A stretch of DNA of 9,340 bases, from contig JBAXGW010000108.1 in assembly GCA_037139195.1 (NCBI GenBank), positions 1 to 9,340 on the forward strand, written 5' to 3'. The translations under genes were made by a program, and so were the position numbers. The notes under the pieces are model-generated. The model saw nothing but the letters and a program-made list of their open reading frames with translations, did no database searches and was not told the DNA's origin. Below are positions 1 to 6,300 of this stretch, piece by piece. Position 1 is the first letter of the stretch. The number at the start of each line of letters is the position of its first letter. The DNA is from JBAXGW01 sp037139195. GTDB taxonomy: Bacteria; Bacteroidota; Bacteroidia; Bacteroidales; JAHJDW01.

Positions 1-153
1 ATCAAGCATATATTGTTTGATAAAATTGTTTTCGCATTTTAATCGGACAATAGTGTTTTTGTTAATATTTTTGCATATTATAGGACGTTCTGGAAAAGGT
101 CAAGTACAATCGAGTTTAATGTCTCATCGAAGCTTAAAAAAAATGAAATTCCC

Positions 154-1293
154 TTATGCGAATTTTTTTTCGCTGGTGTTCAAAGGAAGAATATTTATAA
201 TTGGCTTAAATTCCAGTCTCAACTTTATCCACTTGTCGGGATATTTTTCTAATAAATAGATGAGTTTAGCTTTGTGTTTTTTTATTGAATCGGTAATGGC
301 AGGAGCCGAGATAGGAGGTTTACATGCGTTCCCAACATTAAGACCAGTGATATTTTCGTTTCTTTCAACAACCTCTTTTAAGGCTTCGTTAAGTTTGTCG
401 AGCAGCTGAATGCTTTTAAAATATTGGGGTGCTATAATAGTTTTAATTTCTGATTTTTTAGGTGAGCTTTTGTCAAAACGAAGATGAACTTCGTCTATTT
501 CTATTTGATAGTTTTCGGTGTCTGAATATAAATTGTAAACGTAAAAAACAGCTTGCTCCATTATTTCTTTTAAGCGATTTATTTCGCCACTGTAAAACTT
601 AATTAAGCGCAATGCTTGTTCTGTAAAGAAAATTTCGCCCAAATTATTTTTTTTACAAATTTCATCTAAATAATATTTTGCAAAATTAATTAAGCTTTCG
701 CCATATTTTTCTTTTGTTTGTTCGTAATCTCTTTTTAAGATATTTTGCTTTTCAATAATATACCTTGTGTTGTCGCTGATAGATTGATACGCTGATTTGT
801 CATTTTCAATCGTTTCTAGCGTCTTTAAAATCCAATTCCGGGTAATTGTGCCAATAATTGATTTGTGTTCGGTACTTAATTGCAAATTATCTTTCATTAT
901 TCCCAATGAACTTAACTGAGGTTTCATAAAAAGGATTATTAAATCGTTTTTATGATCGTATTTATTTGGGATATAAATAGTTAAAACACTGGCTTCAAGT
1001 TCGTCGAAAACATCTAATTGATTGTTTTGAGGTTTCTTTTGTTCAAAGGGTATCTCATCGGGTTTTTGCCACGAAAAGGTTAGTCTTTTTTTTCTAAAAT
1101 GTTCGATAGTGCCAGCAAAATCAGCGGTGTTCATCTCGTCAAATTCTTGATTATTGATAAGAGAAAATGATTTAATGGAGCTTTCAGAAGGAGCAAAGTA
1201 TATGGTTAAAGCCTTGTAAATACCAGGAAGTATCGCAAAAGAGTTTTGCAATATTTGTTTCATTGAATCTTCCTGAAAAGAGAATTTAAGCAT
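154..1293 (-). CDS. Putative transcriptional regulator resembling an NtrC-type activator without its ATPase core
   Basis: The product is 379 aa and has no signal peptide or membrane segment, so it is probably cytoplasmic. Residues about 15-190 look like a GAF-like sensory fold (inference only). Residues about 165-200 are charged and helical, possibly a linker. Residues about 200-272 match the shape of the C-terminal helical lid of sigma-54 activator AAA+ domains: 'LINFAKYYLDEICKKNN', then 'FTEQALRLIKFYSGEINRLKE' split as F223-L230 and K232-E243, then IMEQAV. This corresponds to the family pattern 'ALxLLxxYxWPGNVRELENxIERAV'. Residues about 300-350 (ALKEVVERNENITG...ISAPAITDSIKKH) look like a Fis-type helix-turn-helix with a short insertion. 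No P-loop, Walker B or GAFTGA motif is present, so it should not hydrolyse ATP or drive sigma-54. The ATG at 1291-1293 is used; M11 (1261-1263) is an alternative start. It is divergent from the 1547 gene. The family assignment is by eye and moderately uncertain. Confidence 0.6.
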   Translation of the reverse strand: MLKFSFQEDSMKQILQNSFAILPGIYKALTIYFAPSESSIKSFSLINNQEFDEMNTADFAGTIEHFRKKRLTFSWQKPDEIPFEQKKPQNNQLDVFDELEASVLTIYIPNKYDHKNDLIILFMKPQLSSLGIMKDNLQLSTEHKSIIGTITRNWILKTLETIENDKSAYQSISDNTRYIIEKQNILKRDYEQTKEKYGESLINFAKYYLDEICKKNNLGEIFFTEQALRLIKFYSGEINRLKEIMEQAVFYVYNLYSDTENYQIEIDEVHLRFDKSSPKKSEIKTIIAPQYFKSIQLLDKLNEALKEVVERNENITGLNVGNACKPPISAPAITDSIKKHKAKLIYLLEKYPDKWIKLRLEFKPIINILPLNTSEKKFA

Positions 1294-1307
1294 ATAGTCA
1301 TCGGAAA

Positions 1308-1440
1308 TTAAGACTGTAAATATAAAACAATTAAGTTAATTAAGCAATATGTTAAGTGTATTAAGTTTGTGATTAAACTTAAAATTAAGTTGATTTAGTT
1401 TTTGTTTAATAAATATATTTAAGCTTAAATTATTGCTTAA
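1308..1440. promoter_or_regulatory. Divergent intergenic region with a cluster of TTAAG/CTTAA motifs
   Basis: This stretch between the regulator-like gene and the small 65-aa gene carries TTAAG at 1308, 1331, 1340, 1352, 1361, 1385 and 1419, and CTTAA at 1378, 1424 and 1436. The units starting at 1331 and 1352 both have the form TTAAG-N4-TTAAG and lie 21 bp apart. A third, degenerate unit begins at 1373. The palindrome TTTAAGCTTAAA occupies 1418-1429. A possible promoter for the + strand gene lies downstream: TATTTTTG at 1469-1476 matches TAnnTTTG, with only a TTTA at 1444-1447 as the upstream box. The motif cluster is seen directly; that it is a protein-binding array is inference. Confidence 0.4.
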
Positions 1441-1546
1441 TAATTTATAATACAATAGTTTAGTGATGTATTTTTGTTCAATGTAAATGAAGTATTTCAA
1501 ATAAATATTTTAAATTATTTAATTCATAAAACTTAAATTTTATTAT

Positions 1547-1744
1547 ATGGAAATTTATTCTTCAGCCAAAAGAAGGCAAAAAGTTACATTGAAAAACTGT
1601 TATAAAAGTTTTGAAAACGAAGTTGAAATAACCAACGAGGAGCAAAAAGAAAGCTTTGAGATGGTGGAATTGATGAAAGAAAGGGTAAAAGGGCGTTTTT
1701 ATAATTTGATGCAATATTTTTTTGATATTGAAGAGGTTAAATAA
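1547..1744 (+). CDS. Small hypothetical protein, 65 aa
   Basis: I do not recognise this protein. It begins MEIYSSAKRRQK, has a basic N-terminal third and an acidic, probably helical, remainder (EEQKESFEMVELMKERVKG), and ends in an aromatic stretch (FYNLMQYFFDIEEVK). There is no signal peptide, membrane span or cysteine pair. It sits alone, divergent from the regulator-like gene and followed one base later by a 65-nt palindrome. A possible -7 element (TATTTTTG, 1469-1476) lies about 70 bases upstream of the ATG. Its isolation with its own upstream region and downstream hairpin argues for a real gene, but the short length and AT-rich setting mean a chance reading frame cannot be excluded. Confidence 0.5.
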   Translation: MEIYSSAKRRQKVTLKNCYKSFENEVEITNEEQKESFEMVELMKERVKGRFYNLMQYFFDIEEVK

Positions 1745-1745
1745 A

Positions 1746-1810
1746 TAGAGACTGTCTTAAAGCTTAAACTTCATGATAATTATGAAATTATAATTTTATG
1801 ACAGTCTCTA
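1746..1810. repeat. 65-nt imperfect palindrome (MITE-like or bidirectional terminator)
   Basis: The ends TAGAGACTGTC (1746-1756) and GACAGTCTCTA (1800-1810) are perfect 11-bp inverted repeats. The complementarity continues inward: of the 32 possible pairs around the centre at 1778, I count 25 Watson-Crick pairs, 2 G-T wobbles and 5 mismatches. The inner core pairs TTCAT (1770-1774) with ATGAA (1782-1786). The element starts one base after the stop of the small + strand gene and lies between convergent genes, so it could stop transcription from both sides. The TA at each outer end would also fit a short transposable element with a TA target duplication and GAGACTGTC ends. There is no strong T-run directly after the stem, which weakens the pure terminator reading. 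Confidence 0.6.
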
Positions 1811-1816
1811 GATTAT

Positions 1817-1835
1817 AAAGGTTTTTAAAGCCTTT
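1817..1835 (-). terminator. Weak hairpin downstream of the response regulator gene
   Basis: Read on the minus strand, AAAGG and CCTTT arms (1831-1835 and 1817-1821) flank a self-complementary TTTAAA-containing centre. It lies 26 bases past the stop of the response regulator gene. The stem is short and the following bases (ATAATC) are not a proper T-run, so it is at best a weak terminator. The 65-nt palindrome beyond it may do the main work. Confidence 0.25.
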
Positions 1836-1861
1836 CTTTGGATTCTGATTTTAGCAATTTA

Positions 1862-2563
1862 TTATTCAGGTAATCTAACATGCAAAATGTATCCAGTGCT
1901 ATGGATGTTTTCTATATGAACCAGTGGTTCGTCGCTTAAATATTTTCTGAGTTTTGTAATGTAAACGTCCATGCTTCTGGCAGTGAAGTAATTATCGTTA
2001 CCCCAAATTTCTTTTAGTGTTGTTTCTCTGGGTAAAACTCTGTTCTGATGAATGCAAAGCATTTTAAGTAAATCAGATTCTTTTGGCGAAAGCTTTTGCT
2101 CTATTTTGCCATCGGTAATTAACCTAGATTTTGGAAAGAATTCATATTTTCCTAGTTTGTATTCGCTGATATCGTGAAGTAGGTTGGAAGAATTTGTGCT
2201 TCTTTTTAGTATTACCCTAATTTTCATCAGTAATACTTCCGAATCAAAAGGCTTAGTTATATAGTCGTCAGCGCCAATTTTAAAGCCTTCAAGAATATCG
2301 GTTTTTAATGTTTTAGAAGTTAAAAAAACAATTGGTGTTTCTGATGTCATTTTTATGGCTCTAGCTATTTCAAAACCATCAATATTCGGAAGCATAACAT
2401 CGAGTAGGCAAATGTCGAAATTCCCTTTCTTAAATTCGCTTATTGCGCTTCCTCCATCGTCAATCCATGTAACATCAAAATCGTTAATTTCTAGATACGA
2501 TTTTAAGACATTTCCGAAGTTCAGGTCGTCTTCTACCATGAAAATTTTAAACTTTCTATCCAT
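1862..2563 (-). CDS. rprY: OmpR/PhoB-family response regulator, RprY-like
   Basis: This 233-aa protein has the full two-domain layout. The receiver domain (residues about 5-120) has the acidic pocket E11-D12-D13, phospho-acceptor D55 in ICLLDVMLPNIDG, the switch threonine T82 and K104-P105 in the YITKPF loop. The winged helix-turn-helix (about 137-231) includes LSPKESDLLKMLC, the recognition segment ARSMDVYITKLRKYL and the wing HSTGYIL. When phosphorylated it should dimerise and bind direct repeats in DNA. It is transcribed right after its kinase with a one-base gap, so the two are almost certainly co-transcribed and translationally coupled. Length and motifs are normal. The name follows the Bacteroides RprX/RprY pair, which it resembles by sequence style; I could not check orthology. 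A candidate binding site is the TTAAC array upstream of the operon. Confidence 0.9.
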   Translation of the reverse strand: MDRKFKIFMVEDDLNFGNVLKSYLEINDFDVTWIDDGGSAISEFKKGNFDICLLDVMLPNIDGFEIARAIKMTSETPIVFLTSKTLKTDILEGFKIGADDYITKPFDSEVLLMKIRVILKRSTNSSNLLHDISEYKLGKYEFFPKSRLITDGKIEQKLSPKESDLLKMLCIHQNRVLPRETTLKEIWGNDNYFTARSMDVYITKLRKYLSDEPLVHIENIHSTGYILHVRLPE

Positions 2564-2564
2564 A

Positions 2565-4157
2565 TTATTTTATTTTAGATAATGGAAATTCGAGTGTAAA
2601 TATACAGCCTTTTCCTATTTCGCTTTTAACTTCAATTTTTCCGCCAAATAACTCTGTCATTTTTTTTACATAGCTTAACCCTAGTCCAAAACCTTTGACA
2701 TTGTGGATATTGCCTGTATGAACACGATAGAATTTTTCAAAAATATATTTCAAATCTCCGCTGTTTATTCCAATTCCATTGTCGATAACGTCAATATATA
2801 ATTTGTTGTTTGAATTATATGTGTTTATCTTTATTTGGGGGTTTTGCGGGCTGTATTTGTTTGCATTGTCAAGTAAATTGTGAATTATATTCGAAAAATG
2901 GGTTTCGTCTACGTTAATTACATGTGATTGAGCATTTAAGGCGAGTTTGATTTCGCCTTCTTTTTGTTTTATCTGAATACTGATGTTATGAACTGCGTTT
3001 TCGATAAGAGTCAATACATCAATAAGTTCTGCTTCTGTTTCAAATTCTCCTTTGTCAATCATTGCCATTTGAAGTACTTTTTCAACATGGCTATTCATTC
3101 GGTTGTTTTCGTCTTTAATTATTTTAAGAAAGTTTAATATGTTTTCTTTGTTTTCGATTATTTTCGGGTTTTTGATTGAGTCAGCTGCAAGGGAAATAGT
3201 GGCTAAGGGTGTTTTAAATTCGTGTGTCATATTGTTTATGAAATCTGTTTTCATATCCGATATTTTCTTTTGCCTTACAATTACGAAAAGGGTGATTATG
3301 AAAACGGCCAAAATGACTAATGTGAAAAGGATTGATCCAATGAGAAGGTTTTTAACCGCATGATAAATTAATCCGCTTAAGCCTTCAACCTGAATGAATA
3401 TGTAATTGTTTTTGTTTATGATGTCGTTTGGAAAGAGTTTTGCAAAAACAGCAGTTTCAATTTTGTTAGTGTCGAATCCAATGCTAGAGAATAATATTTT
3501 ATTTTTTTTTGTTTTTTCGGTAATGATAAAATTGAAGTTTTTATTGATTCCAACATTTGCAAGTTCGCTTTTTATCAGAGTTTTAAGTTCTTTTATATTA
3601 ACTCTTTCTTCAATTGAATAATTTCGATGTTCAAATTCGTAAAACAATTGGTTTACTGTTTCGTTGATTTTGTTCATTTTATTTATGTAAGAACGGTTGT
3701 AATCGGTTTCAAAGTCTTTATCGTTTCCGTAAATAGGAGTTTCTTGTTCGCTTATGGTTTGAACTTTTCCATCTTTTAAAATAGTTGTTTTTCTGTAAGA
3801 GCGACCAATTAAATTCTTTTTTATTATGTCGTTTTCTGGCTTTGTTACGCTGTGTCTTGTTTTGTTTTCGGGATTGAAATGCGATTGGTTGGGTTTTTCG
3901 TCGTAAAACCAATTTAAAAAAGAGGAGTCAACTCGTTGTAGTCCTGAAATAATTTGGTTGTTCTTTGATAGGTAATTGACTGATTCTTTAGTTTCTATCT
4001 TTTTAACAACGCTGTTTAATGCTCTTGATATGGAATTGTTGTATTGTTCTTGGCGTAATTTAATAGCGTTGTTAATCCAAAGTGCTTGAATGACAATAAT
4101 GCCAAAAAGAGCAAATGTCATAAGGATTATTAAACCTGTTAAAATTCGTTTATTCAT
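2565..4157 (-). CDS. rprX: Membrane sensor histidine kinase, RprX-like
   Basis: This is a 530-aa inner-membrane kinase. A first transmembrane helix spans about 7-28 (LIILMTFALFGIIVIQALWI), a periplasmic sensor region of about 240 residues without a domain I recognise runs 29-268, and a second helix spans about 270-294. The HisKA helix carries H312 in NMTHEFKTP. The ATPase domain has the N box (HNLLDNANKYS, N431), G1 box DNGIGI (459-464), F box FEKFYRVH (473-480) and G2 box GFGLGL (489-494), all intact. It should autophosphorylate H312 and pass phosphate to D55 of the downstream regulator. The sensed signal is unknown. The start at 4157 gives a typical basic N-terminus (MNKR) before the first helix. 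A good promoter match lies only a few bases upstream of the ATG (4162-4191), suggesting a very short leader. Confidence 0.92.
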   Translation of the reverse strand: MNKRILTGLIILMTFALFGIIVIQALWINNAIKLRQEQYNNSISRALNSVVKKIETKESVNYLSKNNQIISGLQRVDSSFLNWFYDEKPNQSHFNPENKTRHSVTKPENDIIKKNLIGRSYRKTTILKDGKVQTISEQETPIYGNDKDFETDYNRSYINKMNKINETVNQLFYEFEHRNYSIEERVNIKELKTLIKSELANVGINKNFNFIITEKTKKNKILFSSIGFDTNKIETAVFAKLFPNDIINKNNYIFIQVEGLSGLIYHAVKNLLIGSILFTLVILAVFIITLFVIVRQKKISDMKTDFINNMTHEFKTPLATISLAADSIKNPKIIENKENILNFLKIIKDENNRMNSHVEKVLQMAMIDKGEFETEAELIDVLTLIENAVHNISIQIKQKEGEIKLALNAQSHVINVDETHFSNIIHNLLDNANKYSPQNPQIKINTYNSNNKLYIDVIDNGIGINSGDLKYIFEKFYRVHTGNIHNVKGFGLGLSYVKKMTELFGGKIEVKSEIGKGCIFTLEFPLSKIK

Positions 4158-4161
4158 AGCT

Positions 4162-4191
4162 CAAATTTAGTGTTTTTAATTAGCTTTCAAA
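4162..4191 (-). promoter_or_regulatory. Bacteroidota-type promoter for the kinase/regulator operon
   Basis: On the minus strand TTTG (4191-4188) is followed after 18 bases by TAAATTTG (4169-4162), a full match to the TTTG/TAnnTTTG promoter pattern of this phylum. Transcription would begin within a few bases of the ATG at 4157. The -7 pattern alone is common by chance in DNA this AT-rich; the paired -33 box at acceptable spacing and the position raise confidence. Confidence 0.5.
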
Positions 4192-4197
4192 ACTTAA

Positions 4198-4234
4198 TTA
4201 ACGTTTTGTTAACTCTATTTAACTGGTTTTTAAC
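4198..4234. promoter_or_regulatory. Four phased TTAAC boxes, candidate response-regulator operator
   Basis: TTAAC occurs at 4198-4202, 4209-4213, 4219-4223 and 4230-4234, start-to-start distances of 11, 10 and 11 bp, so all four face the same side of the helix. The last two share TTAACTG. OmpR/PhoB-family regulators bind direct repeats with this spacing; the Bacillus PhoP boxes (TTAACA repeats about 11 bp apart) are a known parallel. The array lies just upstream of the -33 box of the kinase promoter and about 100 bp upstream of the divergent TlpA-like gene, so it could serve autoregulation, control of the divergent operon, or both. Binding by the local regulator is inference. Confidence 0.5.
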
Positions 4235-4310
4235 TGATGCTGAGGTAAAAATCAGTAATTTTAATGTTTAATAATGTTTGTAGTGGTGTTATAAATATTT
4301 TATTTTTTTA

Positions 4311-4318
4311 TAAATTTG
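4311..4318 (+). promoter_or_regulatory. Candidate -7 element for the TlpA-like/HD operon
   Basis: TAAATTTG matches TAnnTTTG and lies 17 bases before the ATG at 4336, giving a leader of roughly 10-15 bases. I see no good TTTG box at the right distance upstream (the TTTG at 4277-4280 is too far), so a bound activator may be needed, or the match may be chance. If real, it places transcription start after the ATG at 4264 and so supports the 4336 start. Confidence 0.35.
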
Positions 4319-4335
4319 TTGAAAATCAATTAGTC

Positions 4336-5727
4336 ATGCTGAAAAAAATATTGTTTTTTGTTTGTTTGTTTGCTATTGTTGATGTGTATTCTCAAACAAC
4401 TATTAATGGAACTCTTTTAAATACAGGAGTTTTAGCCTTGGATAATATAAAATTGTATTCCTATTCTGGAGGAGATATTAAGCTGGTAGATTCGGCGAAA
4501 GTGATAAATAATAAGTTTACAATAAAAAGAAAAGAGTTTTTTTCAAATGGTGCTTATAAGTTGACAATTAGTGGTTTTCAGTATGTTGATTATATCTTTA
4601 CTTCAAAAGAATCGAGTGTTGATATCGTGATAGACATTAAAAATTTAAAAGATTCTACAAATCTTTGTTTTAATGATGAAAATGCTGCTTTTTACAAATT
4701 TCAATCTGTATTTAATTCACAGAAAGTCAATTTAATGTTTGTAAGTAAAACTCGGTCGAACCTAATGAAATTACAAACTTTTCAAGAAGCTGATTTGATG
4801 AATTTGAAAAATTCGGTATCCCAATTAAATGGGTTTGTGAAAAATGAAATAGATAAAATTAAATCAAAATATCCCAATACATATACTTCAAAAGTATTGA
4901 TTAACATGCTTTTAGAACCTGATATTTCAAATATTACTTTAGATAAAAATTACTTAACAAAAGAACACGAATTGCAAATTAATAATTTCTTTAATTCGTG
5001 GGATTTAAAAAATCCTGAGGTTTTCAATAATCCGTATGTTTTTGAAAGGTTGCAAACTTTCTTTTCTAAAGTTTGTTATCAGACAGAAAAAGGGTACAAA
5101 GCAGGAATAGATGCTTTAATGATGAAGGTTAATACGGCTAATAATGAAATTGTTAGAGATAATGTTATAATATATTTGATTAGAAATTTTAATAGATTTG
5201 GACCAATTGAAGTTGTTTTATATATTATGGATAACCATCTTGAAGGATGTTCTACTTTGCCTGTTGTTCAAGAGAATAAAGAACGAATTGAAAAAATGAG
5301 AAACATGGCAATGGGACAAAAATATACAGATGTTTTAGGTTCTGATATTTCGGGAAAAGAAGTTAAACTGTCTGATTATGTGGGTAAAAAAAATGTTTTA
5401 TTATTGTTTTGGTCATCGGGTTGCCCGCATTGCATGCAGGAAATTCCCAAAATTAAATCGGTATATGAGCAATTTAAAGATAAGAATTTAGAGGTTTTTT
5501 CTTTTTCTTTAGATACTGATAAAAACAAATGGCAAAAAGCATTGAATCAATTAAATACAGGATGGATAAATGTTTGTGATTTTAAAGGATTTGCATCGGT
5601 TAATGTGAGCAATTATTTTGTTTATCAGACACCAGTTGGTGTTTTAATAAATAAAGATGGAATTATGATAGCAAAAAATAAATGGGGCGATGATTTAATT
5701 AAAGTACTAAACGAAAATGTTAAATAA
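4336..5727 (+). CDS. Periplasmic TlpA/AhpC-TSA-like thiol-disulfide protein with CPHC active site
   Basis: The product is 463 aa. The signal peptide is MLKKILFFVCLFAIVDVYS with likely cleavage before Q20. Residues about 21-110 resemble the DUF4369-type beta domain that precedes many Bacteroidota TlpA-like proteins, and about 120-320 is a mostly helical middle region. The thioredoxin-like domain (about 327-460) has the strand NVLLLFWSSG, the redox pair C363-P-H-C366, and the cis-proline loop Q431-T432-P433 followed by VGVLINKDG. It should act as a thiol-disulfide oxidoreductase outside the cytoplasmic membrane. CPHC is the DsbA-type dipeptide rather than the CxPC usual in TlpA/ResA reductases. 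I use the ATG at 4336; an in-frame ATG at 4264 adds 24 residues that would spoil the signal peptide and lies before the likely promoter. Its stop abuts the HD gene start. Confidence 0.85.
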   Translation: MLKKILFFVCLFAIVDVYSQTTINGTLLNTGVLALDNIKLYSYSGGDIKLVDSAKVINNKFTIKRKEFFSNGAYKLTISGFQYVDYIFTSKESSVDIVIDIKNLKDSTNLCFNDENAAFYKFQSVFNSQKVNLMFVSKTRSNLMKLQTFQEADLMNLKNSVSQLNGFVKNEIDKIKSKYPNTYTSKVLINMLLEPDISNITLDKNYLTKEHELQINNFFNSWDLKNPEVFNNPYVFERLQTFFSKVCYQTEKGYKAGIDALMMKVNTANNEIVRDNVIIYLIRNFNRFGPIEVVLYIMDNHLEGCSTLPVVQENKERIEKMRNMAMGQKYTDVLGSDISGKEVKLSDYVGKKNVLLLFWSSGCPHCMQEIPKIKSVYEQFKDKNLEVFSFSLDTDKNKWQKALNQLNTGWINVCDFKGFASVNVSNYFVYQTPVGVLINKDGIMIAKNKWGDDLIKVLNENVK

Positions 5728-6273
5728 ATGAATCCTTTATCGCTGATCGATAAGTATTTTAGCTCTTCACTTGAGGCAAAAAAATATTTGCTGATTCATT
5801 CATATAAAGTTGCCGAAAAAGCGTTAGAAATAGCCTTAAATTGCAATTTTATTAAAATTGACAAAGAATTCCTTGCTGAATCAGCTTTGCTTCATGATAT
5901 AGGTATAATAGGCGTTAATGCGCCGAGTATTGGCTGTAATGGTTCTGAACCTTATATTAAACATGGAATGATTGGGTTTGAAATATTATTAGCGGAAGGA
6001 TTTCCTATGCATGCTAGAGTTTGCAAAACACATATTGGAGTTGGATTAAGCGAAGCCGAAATTATTTCAAAAAATTTGCCAATTCCACACGAAAATATGT
6101 TGCCCGAAAGCATTGAAGAAAAAATAGTTTGTTTCGCCGATAAATTCTATTCAAAATCCGAAAAGTATTTGTTAAATCCAAAGCCGATTGAGCTAATTTG
6201 CGATGAAATGAAAAAGTATGGAGAGGCAAATTATACTCGCTTCGAGGAATTAAGAAGTTTATTTAATATATAG
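5728..6273 (+). CDS. HD-domain (HDIG) phosphohydrolase
   Basis: This is a 181-aa soluble protein built almost entirely of one HD domain. Visible metal-binding positions are H24 (LIHSYKVAEKAL), H56-D57 in ALLHDIGIIG, H79 (IKHGMIGFEIL), H95 or H102 (KTHIGVGLS) and D138 (IVCFADKFYS). The pattern H...HD...H...H...D with the segment THIGVGL...ESIEEKIVCFADKF is typical of a small uncharacterised HDIG family. Such enzymes hydrolyse phosphate esters, often of nucleotides; the substrate here cannot be told. The ATG follows the TAA of the TlpA-like gene with no gap, so its translation is probably coupled to that gene. It converges on the glycosyltransferase with only 27 bases between, and I see no hairpin in that gap. 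Confidence 0.85.
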   Translation: MNPLSLIDKYFSSSLEAKKYLLIHSYKVAEKALEIALNCNFIKIDKEFLAESALLHDIGIIGVNAPSIGCNGSEPYIKHGMIGFEILLAEGFPMHARVCKTHIGVGLSEAEIISKNLPIPHENMLPESIEEKIVCFADKFYSKSEKYLLNPKPIELICDEMKKYGEANYTRFEELRSLFNI

Positions 6274-6300
6274 CGGTTTAATCTGAAATAGAGCAACCAG

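Noticed and set aside
66..73. TATTTTTG matching the -7 promoter pattern
   Set aside because: No matching upstream box and no gene to drive; this pattern is expected several times by chance per strand in DNA this AT-rich.
17..259. 80-aa + strand reading frame with a hydrophobic start
   Set aside because: Its second half is antisense to the C-terminus of the 154-1293 gene, composition is not protein-like overall, and no start signals are seen. Bases 1-153 show no other supported gene.
3103..3912. Several reading frames of 64-86 aa overlapping the histidine kinase gene
   Set aside because: All overlap a clearly coding kinase gene with intact motifs; they are chance frames in AT-rich sequence.
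4233..4256. ACTGA/TCAGT inverted repeat as an attenuator or terminator
   Set aside because: Only 5 bp of stem with a long loop and no T-run.
4264..4335. Upstream in-frame ATG that would extend the TlpA-like protein by 24 residues
   Set aside because: The extension would bury the signal peptide, and the likely -7 element at 4311-4318 lies inside it.
6274..6300. Terminator between the convergent HD and glycosyltransferase genes
   Set aside because: No hairpin could be found in the 27 bases.
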